From: Maccoyibacter intestinihominis
GTDB lineage: Bacteria > Bacillota > Clostridia > Lachnospirales > Lachnospiraceae
Direction of reading: 5' to 3'
DNA: 64,000 bases
Assembly: GCF_040096355.1 (NCBI RefSeq)
Contig: NZ_JBBMEX010000004.1
Coordinates: forward strand, 124,001-188,000
Shown here in pieces: positions 22,493 to 30,699 of the stretch. A program made the position numbers and the translations under genes. Under the pieces are notes generated by a model. It worked only from the letters and a program-made list of their open reading frames with translations, did no database searches and was not told the origin of the DNA. How positions within the stretch are numbered: position 1 is the stretch's first letter; every line of letters starts with the position of its first letter.

Positions 22493-22789
22493 ATGCTCAA
22501 AGACAAATATTCTTATATTGCACTATTCACTTATGAAGATGCTGGAATTTCCATCGAATTTCCAGATTTGCCGGGCTGCTATCCGTGTGCTGATAAAGAC
22601 AATACCGATGAGGCCTTAAAAAATGCAAAAGAAGCTCTCGGACTTCATATTTGGGGCATGGAACAAGATCATGAAATCATTCCGAAGCCTTCTGCAGTTA
22701 CAGATTTAAAACTAAAACCTAATCAGGTATCGGTGTTAATTGAAATTTTTATGCCACCGTTCAGAGAACGTATGAACACAAAAATTTAA
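22493..22789 (+). CDS. HicB-family antitoxin-like protein lacking its DNA-binding domain
   Basis: Protein of 98 aa. The start ATG at 22493 has TTGGAGGATATAGC upstream. Residues about 6-75 form the HicB partial RNase-H-like fold (YTYEDAGISIEFPDLPGCYP type core). The frame stops at RERMNTKI, where full-length HicB proteins of this group continue into a ribbon-helix-helix or HTH domain. No hicA toxin gene lies beside it. It is probably a solitary, truncated antitoxin remnant, though still translatable. A terminator follows at once. Confidence 0.75.
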   Translation: MLKDKYSYIALFTYEDAGISIEFPDLPGCYPCADKDNTDEALKNAKEALGLHIWGMEQDHEIIPKPSAVTDLKLKPNQVSVLIEIFMPPFRERMNTKI

Positions 22790-22804
22790 GAAACTTAGCA
22801 AATA

Positions 22805-22836
22805 GAAACCGTGATATAGCGGTTTTCTTTTTTTTA
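22805..22836 (+). terminator. Terminator of the HicB-like gene
   Basis: GAAACCG ... CGGTTTTC followed by a long T-run, 15 bp after the stop codon. Confidence 0.8.
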
Positions 22837-22893
22837 TTTACATACGTGATCTTACATAGTGCAATGCAAGCATGATAAGGAAAGGATGATGAT

Positions 22894-23043
22894 ATGGATA
22901 AGTTATTTTATCCTGCCGTATTTCACACAGCAGAGGAAGGTGGTTTTTGGATTACTTTTCCTGATTTTCCAGAATGTCTAACACAAGGCGGAAATATGCA
23001 GGAAGCCTATGAAATGGCTGTTGATGCATTAGGGCGCTCTTGA
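22894..23043 (+). pseudogene. Truncated second HicB-family gene
   Basis: From ATG 22894 (AAGGAAAGGATGATGAT upstream) the frame reads MDKLFYPAVFHTAEEGGFWI and on to EMAVDALGRS, then stops at 23041-23043. This is the first 48 or so residues of a HicB-like protein; the rest of the fold and the DNA-binding domain are absent. The break lies next to a truncated DUF2442-like gene on the other strand, so both were probably cut by one deletion. Confidence 0.75.
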
Positions 23044-23084
23044 CATACCAGCTTATTCACAAATCTTATATCAGTTTTTAACGT

Positions 23085-23153
23085 TTACACAAAACTTGAA
23101 ACGGTCTCATTCTTGAATTCACTTGCATATACAATTCCGTTAATTTCAAACAT
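23085..23153 (-). pseudogene. Truncated DUF2442-like gene, 5' end only
   Basis: ATG at 23153 with AGAAGGAG upstream reads MFEINGIVYASEFK and stops after 22 codons. The opening matches the N-terminus typical of DUF2442 proteins, which normally follow DUF4160 genes as here (18 bp after the DUF4160 stop). The remaining ~60 residues are missing. Confidence 0.6.
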
Positions 23154-23170
23154 CTAGTGTTCTCCTTCTA

Positions 23171-23434
23171 CTATAATGGATTAATTCTTTCAAAATGTTC
23201 ATTACGTACCGCATGATTCCAAGCTTCATAAACCTGTTCTTCATAGATAGCAAGCCATCCGTTAATAATCTTTAGCTGTTTTACCGGCATAGAACCGGCA
23301 AGCAGTTGTCCATCTATGGCAATAACAGCTTCATAATCTCCATAAAAAGCATGGATGTGTGGTTTATGATGTTGACTGGTATCATTAAAATACATTTTTA
23401 TAATAATCCCATAAAATCTGCTTGTTTTCAGCAT
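23171..23434 (-). CDS. DUF4160 domain protein
   Basis: Small protein of 87 aa spanning the complete DUF4160 domain, recognisable from SRFYGIIIKMYFND, QHHKPHIHAFYGDYEAV and the C-terminal LAIYEEQVYEAWNHA. DUF4160/DUF2442 gene pairs are widespread and toxin-antitoxin-like, but their biochemical role is not established. The partner gene here is reduced to a 22-codon stub. The start is ATG 23434 after AGGGGAA. It lies 5 bp from the stop of metA and may be read through from it. Confidence 0.85.
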   Translation of the reverse strand: MLKTSRFYGIIIKMYFNDTSQHHKPHIHAFYGDYEAVIAIDGQLLAGSMPVKQLKIINGWLAIYEEQVYEAWNHAVRNEHFERINPL

Positions 23435-23439
23435 TTCCC

Positions 23440-24345
23440 CTACAACTCATACGGAGTGACCTGATATACATAATAATTGAGCCAGTTACTGAACAAATTG
23501 TTGCTGTTTGCTCTCCACTGCAGCAGCGGACGCTTTGTGGCATCATCATTCGGATAATAATTATACGGCAGGTCAATCGGCAGACCTTTCTCTAAATCTC
23601 TATGGTATTCTTTGTCCAGTGTGATCCTGTCGTATTCCGGATGCCCCATGACAAATATCTGTTTTCCTTCATTTGAAAGGCACAGAAATACACCTGCCTC
23701 TTCGGATTTTGCAAGAACCTTCAGATCCGGGCAGTTCTCAATGTCTTCGGTTAAGATTGCTGTATGGCGGCTGTTTGGTGCATAGAACACATCGTCAAAG
23801 CCACGGACTAACGGCACTTTTCTGTTCAATACCTGGAATGGGTAAACTCCAAATAATTTTTTCGGAAGCAGCACCTTGTTAATACCAAAATGATAGTAAA
23901 GTCCTGCCTGAGCACCCCAGCAGATATGCATCGTACTGGTCACGTTTGTCTTTGTCCAGTCCATGATCTGACAAAGTTCCTCCCAGTAATCTACTGTTTC
24001 ATAATCCAGATGCTCGATCGGTGCTCCCGTAATGATCATGCCATCAAATTTTTGATCTTTGATGTATTCAAAGGTTGTATAAAATTTGTTCAGATGATTC
24101 GCAGATACATTCTGCGATTCGTGGCTTTTTACTGTTAAAAACGTAATATCCACCTGTAATGGTGTGTTCGATAGTGCACGCAGCAACTGTAACTCCGTAT
24201 CTTCTTTTAACGGCATCAGGTTTAAAATGCACACCTGAAGCGGACGAATGTCCTGATGGATAGCACGACTCTCATCCATCACAAATATATTTTCATTTTC
24301 TAATATTTCCTTTGCCGGTAAATCTCCCTGTGTCTTGATCGGCAT
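23440..24345 (-). CDS. metA: Homoserine O-acyltransferase, predicted acetyl-CoA-specific
   Basis: First committed enzyme of methionine synthesis, acylating L-homoserine; 301 aa, usual length. The catalytic residues of the MetA family are at the expected numbers: Cys142 (HICWG), His235 and Glu237 (GHPEYD). Residue 111 is Glu (GAPIEH). In Bacillus cereus MetA, Glu111 is the determinant for acetyl-CoA use, whereas E. coli has Gly and uses succinyl-CoA, so this enzyme probably makes O-acetylhomoserine. It follows ligA by 40 bp and may share its transcript; no SAM riboswitch was seen. Confidence 0.95.
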   Translation of the reverse strand: MPIKTQGDLPAKEILENENIFVMDESRAIHQDIRPLQVCILNLMPLKEDTELQLLRALSNTPLQVDITFLTVKSHESQNVSANHLNKFYTTFEYIKDQKFDGMIITGAPIEHLDYETVDYWEELCQIMDWTKTNVTSTMHICWGAQAGLYYHFGINKVLLPKKLFGVYPFQVLNRKVPLVRGFDDVFYAPNSRHTAILTEDIENCPDLKVLAKSEEAGVFLCLSNEGKQIFVMGHPEYDRITLDKEYHRDLEKGLPIDLPYNYYPNDDATKRPLLQWRANSNNLFSNWLNYYVYQVTPYEL

Positions 24346-24385
24346 ATTTTTCCCTCTTTTCTGTCTGTGTTCTGTTTATCAATAT

Positions 24386-26380
24386 CTATTTTAACATTTC
24401 CTGCAATTCTGCTTCCGATATCACGGAAACACCTAGATCATTTGCTTTAGTCAGCTTACTGCCTGCATTTTCTCCGGCAAGCAGATAATTGGTCTTTTTA
24501 GAAACAGAACCGGATACCTTGCCGCCATGCGCTTCGATCAGGGCTGCTGCTGCCTTTCGATCCATCGTTGGAAGTGTTCCGGTAATGACAAAGGTCAATC
24601 CGTCAAAACGTCCGTCCTCACTGCCTGACTCTGCCATTTCCATATTGACCCCTGCTTCTTTCAGACGTTCTATGATCTTGCAGTTATTTTCATCCTGAAA
24701 ATAATTACGGATGCAAAGTGCCGTAACCTCTCCGACATCTGCAACCTGTTGCAGACTCTCCATATCTGCCTGCATCAGTGCTTCTATACTGCCAAAATGT
24801 TTCAGAATGGTCTTTGCCGCTGCCTTACCGACATTTGGGATACCAAATCCGGTCAACAACTGGAATGCCTCATTTTGCTTGGATTTTTCAATTGCATCTA
24901 ACAACTTATCTGTATTCTTTTCTTTTCCGATAATTCCCTGTTCAATCAGTTCTTCCCGGTGCTTTTTTAAATCATAAATATCTGCAATATCTTTGAGATA
25001 TCCAAGATGTACCAGCTCCATAATGTAAGTGGCACCAAATCCTTTGATATCCATAGCATCCCTGCCGACAAAATTGATCATATGACGTTCTAACTGTGCC
25101 GGGCAGTTTGGTGAGGTACACTTGATATCTGCCGTATCTTTTTCTCGCTCTGTCTTTGCACCACAGACCGGACAGACATCCGGTATTACAAATTTTTTCA
25201 CACCCTCCGGTCTTTTTTCATGAATGACTCTTCGCACCTTCGGAATGATCTCACCGGATTTATATACCACGATCGTATCACCGATCCCGATGTCTAATTC
25301 ATCAATAAAATCCTGATTATGCAGGGTTGCTCTTGATACGCTCGTGCCACACAACCGCACCGGTTCAAAAACGGCTGTCGGCGTGATCCTTCCGGTTCTG
25401 CCAACCGACAACTCAATATCTAACAGTTTTGTCTCTTTTTCTTCCGGCGGATATTTATATGCCACTGCCCACCGCGGAACTTTAGAAGTTGCCCCTAATT
25501 TTTCCCGGTCGGAAAAACGGTTGATCTTTACCACCGCGCCATCAATATCATATGGCAGTTTTCCGCGATTCTCGCCGATTTTTTCGATCGCTGCCCAGAC
25601 TTCATCTGCTGTCTTGCAGACCGTATATTCTTCAATGACCCGAATGCCCTGTTTTTTTAAATATTCATAGCCTTCTGTATGCGTTTCAAATGAGATTCCT
25701 CTTGCATCCTGAATATTAAAAATAAACATGGACAGTCCGCGTTCCTTTGTCACTGCGGTATCTAACTGACGCAGTGTGCCTGCTGCACAGTTTCTTGGAT
25801 TTGCAAACAGCTTTTTGCCGAGCAGTTCCTGTTTTTCGTTGACCTTCTCAAAATCAGCCTCTGTCATATAGACTTCGCCACGGATTTCGAGATATTCCGG
25901 TTTATCTTTTAATTTCTTTTTGACATCACGGATCACTTTTGCATTTGCCGTGACATCTTCCCCATATTGGATGCCATCTCCTCTGGTCTCTGCTAACTTC
26001 AACTCGCCGTATTCGTAACGCAAAGAAAGAGACAGTCCGTCTATCTTGTATTCAACCACAAATTCAGGATCATCTAACTGCTTTTTCATTTCTGCAACAA
26101 AATTCTCTACCTCTCCCCTGTCAAAAACATCCTGAAGGCTCAACATCGGTACGTTATGCTCTACTAAGACACCCGCCTCACGTTTTGCACTTCCTCCGAC
26201 CTTTTGTGTCGGGGAATCCGGTGTGACATATTCCGGGTGTTCTCTTTCTAAACGTTTTAACTCGTTCATTTTCTGATCGTATTCGTAATCGGTAATCTCC
26301 GGATCATCCTGATTATAATAGCGTTCGATATGATACTCAATTTCCTTGCGTAACGCTTCTATTTTTTCCTGAATTTCCAT
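24386..26380 (-). CDS. ligA: NAD-dependent DNA ligase
   Basis: Essential replication and repair ligase of 664 aa. Domains in order: Ia/adenylation with the AMP-accepting Lys112 in YKIDG, OB fold, four-Cys zinc finger (CPVCGAKTER ... CTSPNCPAQLE), HhH repeats (GFGIPNVGKAAAK) and a C-terminal BRCT domain (TFVITGTLPTMDRKAA). I set the start at ATG 26380 (AGAGGAATAGA upstream), directly after the stop of the pseudouridine synthase gene; the open frame further upstream lies inside that gene. Confidence 0.97.
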   Translation of the reverse strand: MEIQEKIEALRKEIEYHIERYYNQDDPEITDYEYDQKMNELKRLEREHPEYVTPDSPTQKVGGSAKREAGVLVEHNVPMLSLQDVFDRGEVENFVAEMKKQLDDPEFVVEYKIDGLSLSLRYEYGELKLAETRGDGIQYGEDVTANAKVIRDVKKKLKDKPEYLEIRGEVYMTEADFEKVNEKQELLGKKLFANPRNCAAGTLRQLDTAVTKERGLSMFIFNIQDARGISFETHTEGYEYLKKQGIRVIEEYTVCKTADEVWAAIEKIGENRGKLPYDIDGAVVKINRFSDREKLGATSKVPRWAVAYKYPPEEKETKLLDIELSVGRTGRITPTAVFEPVRLCGTSVSRATLHNQDFIDELDIGIGDTIVVYKSGEIIPKVRRVIHEKRPEGVKKFVIPDVCPVCGAKTEREKDTADIKCTSPNCPAQLERHMINFVGRDAMDIKGFGATYIMELVHLGYLKDIADIYDLKKHREELIEQGIIGKEKNTDKLLDAIEKSKQNEAFQLLTGFGIPNVGKAAAKTILKHFGSIEALMQADMESLQQVADVGEVTALCIRNYFQDENNCKIIERLKEAGVNMEMAESGSEDGRFDGLTFVITGTLPTMDRKAAAALIEAHGGKVSGSVSKKTNYLLAGENAGSKLTKANDLGVSVISEAELQEMLK

Positions 26381-26381
26381 T

Positions 26382-27104
26382 CTATTCCTCTTTCCCACTC
26401 TCTGATAGCAGTGCCAATAATCCTTCCCATTCCTGATGTGTAAGATCACGGTATTTTCCCACTGGAAGATCTCCTAATTTAATATTCATGATCCTGACAC
26501 GGACCAGTTTGACCACCCGATAGCCAAAATATTCACACATTCTGCGGATCTGCCGGTTCAGTCCCTGCGTCAGCACAATACGGAATTTCCGCTTATCTAA
26601 CTTTTCTACCTTACACTTTCTCGTGATCGTATCGAGGATTGGTACACCTCCTGCCATTCCGCGTAAAAACTCATCCGTAACCGGGCGGTTTACCGTTACG
26701 ATATATTCTTTCTCATGAAAATTTCTTGCTCTTAGAATCTCGTTTCCAAGCTCTCCATCATTGGTAAGAAGGATCAATCCCTCGGAATCTTTGTCTAATC
26801 TTCCTACCGGATAGATACGTTTCGGGTAATGAAGATAATCAATAATATTGTTCTTTTCTCTCTTCTCTGCCGTACATACAATTCCTTTTGGTTTATGAAA
26901 AGCCAGTAAAATCTTCTCATCCTCTCTCTGTATTTCCCTGCCGTCCACAAGAACCTTCTGTCCCGGAAGGATCTGATCACCAAGTACTGCTACCTTTCCG
27001 TCAATAGTCACTCTTCCTTCTTCCACAAGACGGTCTGCTCCTCTTCTTGAACACACTCCTGCTTCACTTAAAAACTTATTGATCCTGATAAATTCCGTTT
27101 CCAT
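26382..27104 (-). CDS. rluF: Ribosomal pseudouridine synthase, RluF/RsuA type
   Basis: rRNA-modifying enzyme of 240 aa: S4 RNA-binding domain at residues 6-53 (RINKFLSEAGVCSRRGADRL), then the RsuA-type catalytic domain with the nucleophile Asp104 in VGRLDKDSEGL. The segment QGLNRQIRRMCEYFGYRV is typical of RluF, which modifies U2604 of E. coli 23S rRNA; RluB is the nearest alternative. It is the upstream gene of ligA, with a 1-bp gap between stop and start, so the two are coupled. Confidence 0.9.
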   Translation of the reverse strand: METEFIRINKFLSEAGVCSRRGADRLVEEGRVTIDGKVAVLGDQILPGQKVLVDGREIQREDEKILLAFHKPKGIVCTAEKREKNNIIDYLHYPKRIYPVGRLDKDSEGLILLTNDGELGNEILRARNFHEKEYIVTVNRPVTDEFLRGMAGGVPILDTITRKCKVEKLDKRKFRIVLTQGLNRQIRRMCEYFGYRVVKLVRVRIMNIKLGDLPVGKYRDLTHQEWEGLLALLSESGKEE

Positions 27105-27116
27105 TCCTATCCTTTC

Positions 27117-27147
27117 AAAAATGCGGAGACCTAAGCCTCCGCATTTC
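27117..27147 (-). terminator. Terminator after the SH3-domain gene
   Basis: AAATGCGGAG ... CTCCGCATTT stem between the SH3-domain gene and rluF on the minus strand. Confidence 0.75.
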
Positions 27148-27150
27148 TTC

Positions 27151-28602
27151 CTACTGTAATAATTCTGTCTTTATGTAACCGATGGTATCTTTATAATTTA
27201 CCTTCGTCCATCCTTCCGCATAACTCATAACAACCGTAACCTTGTCACCGGCATATCCTACTGCTACCTTCGTGGAAGTCTCGCTCATGGACTCACGGAT
27301 ATTAATCGTGCCATTTAAGGTAACGGTAGAACCCTCTGACAGGGAAGGTGCTGATGTATCCTGCTGTGGAACTTCTGTAGACAGATACTCGCTCTTGACA
27401 TAACCGGTTACACCATTATGCTCTACGGCACTCCAGTCGCCTTCTGTTCCGGTCCGCTTCAACTCTGTTCCGAACTCTAACATCTCTACGACATTTCCAT
27501 CGGTACTTGCAGCATCACGGATATTGACCTTTGTGGTTACATATACAGTCTCGGCTGCCGGCTGCTCTGCCTGTTGTTGCTCTTCCTGCTTGTTATCCTC
27601 TTTTTTCTGATCGTCTTTCTTGTCAGATTTCTTTTTACTGTCTTTTTTATCCTCAGATTTTTTCTTTTCTTCGGATTTCTTTTTGCTGTCTTTCTTATCG
27701 TCCTTCTTCTTTTGTTCTTCCTCTTTTTTCTTCTTCTCTTCGTCTTTCTTCTTTTGTTCTTCTTCCTGTTTCTTCTTTTCTTCGTCCTTCTTCTTTTGCT
27801 CTTCTTCTTTCTTCTTCTGTTCTTCCTCCTGTGCCTTCTTATAATTGTTCAGCCACTTTGGAATTACCTTATCATTCAGCTTATTAACGTATTTTTCTAA
27901 GTCTTTATCCGATTTGATCGCTTTGCTGCTTTTTTTCTCGATATCGTTTGCTAACTTTACAAAGTCATCCTGCTCTTCATACTTGTCAATAAATTCTGAA
28001 ACGCTCGAATCAACGTCTTTTTCATTCGTTGCGATATAATTGAATGTACTGTAGAGATTGTCAATATACAGATTTCCCTTGTCATCCGTTCTTACATAAA
28101 AAGTCTCCAAAGACGGGATCGTTGTCTTGATCTTCGGGAACTTCATATCCATTGTTACGGATACGATATAGGAATCTTTATCTAATCCCTCTTTTGTATA
28201 GCACTTGATGTTCTTATATTTCTCTACGCGTTCGCTGAACATCTTGATATAACTCTGCTCTAATTTCGAGATTGGAGTTGCAATCTCTTTCATCTTATCT
28301 ACATTACCTTCTGCGTAGTATTTGTAATAATTCTTCATCAGTTTGGTAACGGCTTCATTTTCATCTACCTGATAATCCTCTTTCAGCACTTTTTCTGCTC
28401 TGGCTTTCGGATCAGCAGATGATGTACCTTTGTTATTGACTAACATAACGATACCGATCAAGATCACGACTAACATGCCTGCCATGATCAGATATCGTCC
28501 GTTTTTATGCAAAAATTCCTGTGTTTTTTCTTTATCTATGCTATTTTTATCTGTGCCATTCCCATCTATGTTATTTTTGTTACTTCCATCCTCAGTACTC
28601 AT
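27151..28602 (-). CDS. Membrane-anchored SH3-domain protein with Lys/Glu-rich spacer
   Basis: Protein of 483 aa. A short cytoplasmic Asn/Asp/Lys-rich head is followed by one transmembrane helix (about residues 35-53), so the rest faces outside. Residues about 60-250 form an alpha/beta domain of unrecognised type, 255-345 is a highly charged KKKEEEQ/KKDEEKK repeat tract, and two bacterial SH3 domains occupy about 355-415 and 425-483 (YVTTKVNIRDAASTDGNVVE, TINIRESMSETSTKVAVGYA). SH3 domains of this type usually bind cell wall. A cell-envelope role is inferred. The repeat tract is DNA-repetitive and prone to length change. Confidence 0.8.
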   Translation of the reverse strand: MSTEDGSNKNNIDGNGTDKNSIDKEKTQEFLHKNGRYLIMAGMLVVILIGIVMLVNNKGTSSADPKARAEKVLKEDYQVDENEAVTKLMKNYYKYYAEGNVDKMKEIATPISKLEQSYIKMFSERVEKYKNIKCYTKEGLDKDSYIVSVTMDMKFPKIKTTIPSLETFYVRTDDKGNLYIDNLYSTFNYIATNEKDVDSSVSEFIDKYEEQDDFVKLANDIEKKSSKAIKSDKDLEKYVNKLNDKVIPKWLNNYKKAQEEEQKKKEEEQKKKDEEKKKQEEEQKKKDEEKKKKEEEQKKKDDKKDSKKKSEEKKKSEDKKDSKKKSDKKDDQKKEDNKQEEQQQAEQPAAETVYVTTKVNIRDAASTDGNVVEMLEFGTELKRTGTEGDWSAVEHNGVTGYVKSEYLSTEVPQQDTSAPSLSEGSTVTLNGTINIRESMSETSTKVAVGYAGDKVTVVMSYAEGWTKVNYKDTIGYIKTELLQ

Positions 28603-28690
28603 AAAAACCTCCTATACTGCTGCTTGTCCTCAGTTATTCTTTACTCTGTAGGACATTGCGAAAACAAACGATCTCCTATAGAGTAAAAAA

Positions 28691-28762
28691 TGCATCTAGC
28701 GGGAATCGAACCCACATTACTGGAATCGGAGTCCAGCGTTCTATCCATTAGACTATAGATGC
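28691..28762 (-). tRNA. tRNA-Arg (CCG)
   Basis: Cloverleaf on the minus strand: acceptor GCATCTA/TAGATGC with discriminator A, D arm containing AGTCTAATGGATAGAAC, anticodon stem CTGGA/TCCAG enclosing loop CTCCGAT (anticodon CCG, reading CGG), and T arm GTGGGTTCGATTCCCGC. CCA is not encoded. It is a single tRNA between the SH3-domain gene and the ABC exporter operon. Confidence 0.95.
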
Positions 28763-28813
28763 AAACTTTACATAGCAGAACTTATCATATCATACTCATA
28801 GGAAAAAATCAAA

Positions 28814-28852
28814 GAAAAAAGTGTGAAAAACAATTTTTTCACACTTTTTTTA
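28814..28852 (-). terminator. Bidirectional terminator of the ABC exporter operon
   Basis: AGTGTGAAAAA ... TTTTTTCACACT flanked by A- and T-runs, 6 bp from the end of the exporter gene. Confidence 0.8.
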
Positions 28853-28857
28853 TACTT

Positions 28858-30699
28858 CTAGGCTAACGCTTCCTCAAACTGGGAATTGTATAAATCCGCA
28901 TAGAATCCCTGTTGTTCTAGGAGTTCTTTATGGGTTCCCTGCTCAATAATATCTCCGTCTTTCATGACTAAAATTAAATCTGCATCTTTGATCGTAGAAA
29001 GTCTGTGCGCAATGACAAAGCTGGTTCTTCCTTTCATCAGATTGTTCATTGCTTTCTGTATTCTTGCCTCAGTTCTCGTATCGACGGAACTTGTTGCTTC
29101 ATCAAGGATCAGTATCCTGTTATCTGCTAAAATGGCTCTCGCGATCGTCAAAAGCTGCTTCTGTCCCTGTGAAACATTGCTTGCTTCCTCGTTCAATTCC
29201 ATCTGATAGCCGCCCGGCAGTGTGGAGATAAAGTGGTGGGCATGTGCTGCTTTCGCTGCCTCGATGACCTCTTCATCGGTTGCATCCAGTCTTCCGTAAC
29301 GGATATTTTCCATGATCGTTCCTTTGAACAGCCAGGTGTCCTGTAAGACCATTCCAAAGTTCTCGCGAAGCTCACTGCGGTTGAAATCCCTGATATCATA
29401 GCCATCAACTTTGATCGCACCTTCGTTGACATCATAAAAACGCATCAACAGTTTGACCATCGTCGTCTTACCTGCACCGGTCGGCCCTACGATCGCTACC
29501 GTCTGTCCCGGAGAGATCTGACTGTTAAAATCATGGATGATGATCTTATCTTCATCGTAACCGAATTTTACATGCTCAAACGTTACACTTCCCTGAAGAT
29601 TCTCATCATGCACCGGATTCTCGGCAAACTGGTCTTCCTCTTTCTCTTCTAAGAATTCAAATACACGCTCTGTTGCCGCTGCCATGGACTGAAGCATATT
29701 CGATACCTGTGCCACCTGTGTGATCGGCTGGGTAAAACTTCTGACATACTGGATAAATGCCTGAATATCTCCGACCTCGATCGTTCCTTTGATCGCTAAC
29801 ATACTTCCGCTGATCGCTACTGCAACATAACCGAGATTTCCGACAAACATCATGATCGGCTGCATCATACCTGAGAAAAACTGTGATTTCCAGGCTGACT
29901 GATAGAGCACGTCATTATCTTCCTCAAAGGTCTTTTTCACTACCTCTTCACGGTTAAACACTTTGATAACATTCTGTCCGCTGAACACTTCTTCGACCTG
30001 TCCGTTGATCTTTCCAAGGTATTCCTGCTGTGTAAAGAAATACTTCTGCGAATGTTTGATGACCAGACTGATCAAAAGTGCGGAGATAGGGAGGATCACA
30101 AATGCGATCAATGTCATCAACGGACTGATCGTAAGCATCATGATCAACACTCCGATAATAGTCGTCACGGATGTGATCAATATCGTCACACTCTGGTTCA
30201 GACTCTGTCCTAACGTATCGACATCATTGGTAATACGCGATAACACTTCTCCTACTGTCCGTGATTCAAAATACTTCATCGGCATCCGGTCGATCTTTTC
30301 CGATATCTCTTTTCGGAAACGGAAACAGAGCTTTTGTGTCACTCCTGTCATGATCCATCCCTGGATAAAGGAAAAGACTGCACTGACTAAATACATCGTC
30401 AGCAGGATCAACAGAATTTTTCCGATCTTGTCAAAATCAATACCACCGGTGCCTTTGATCTTTGCTACTAAGCCGTTAAACAGTTCTGTTGTCGCCTTAC
30501 TTAAGATTTTCGGTCCAATGATACTAAAGATCGTACTGCCGATTGCAAATACAATGACCGTTGCTACAGCAAACTTATACTTTCCGATATAAGTCATCAG
30601 CTTTTTCATCGTTCCCTTAAAATCTTTTGCTTTTTCACCCGGTGCCATTCCACCATGCGGTCCTCTTGGTCCATGTCTTCTTGTATTCTGCTCTGCCAT
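28858..30699 (-). CDS. ABC exporter half-transporter B (canonical Walker B)
   Basis: Fused membrane/ATPase protein of 613 aa of the multidrug exporter family. Six transmembrane helices (about residues 35-340) precede the nucleotide-binding domain with Walker A GPTGAGKTT, Q-loop VLQDTW, Walker B LILDEATSSVD with the catalytic Glu, and switch His in AHRLST. The signature is NVSQGQKQ instead of LSGGQ. Its start overlaps the stop of the upstream half-transporter by one base (TAATG). With that partner it should form a heterodimer of the LmrCD/BmrCD/TM287-288 class. Confidence 0.93.
   Translation of the reverse strand: MAEQNTRRHGPRGPHGGMAPGEKAKDFKGTMKKLMTYIGKYKFAVATVIVFAIGSTIFSIIGPKILSKATTELFNGLVAKIKGTGGIDFDKIGKILLILLTMYLVSAVFSFIQGWIMTGVTQKLCFRFRKEISEKIDRMPMKYFESRTVGEVLSRITNDVDTLGQSLNQSVTILITSVTTIIGVLIMMLTISPLMTLIAFVILPISALLISLVIKHSQKYFFTQQEYLGKINGQVEEVFSGQNVIKVFNREEVVKKTFEEDNDVLYQSAWKSQFFSGMMQPIMMFVGNLGYVAVAISGSMLAIKGTIEVGDIQAFIQYVRSFTQPITQVAQVSNMLQSMAAATERVFEFLEEKEEDQFAENPVHDENLQGSVTFEHVKFGYDEDKIIIHDFNSQISPGQTVAIVGPTGAGKTTMVKLLMRFYDVNEGAIKVDGYDIRDFNRSELRENFGMVLQDTWLFKGTIMENIRYGRLDATDEEVIEAAKAAHAHHFISTLPGGYQMELNEEASNVSQGQKQLLTIARAILADNRILILDEATSSVDTRTEARIQKAMNNLMKGRTSFVIAHRLSTIKDADLILVMKDGDIIEQGTHKELLEQQGFYADLYNSQFEEALA

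Noticed and set aside
27531..27900. Several long open frames antisense to the SH3-domain gene
   Set aside because: They are Phe/Leu/Ser-rich products of the complementary strand of the GAA/AAG repeat tract, not genes.
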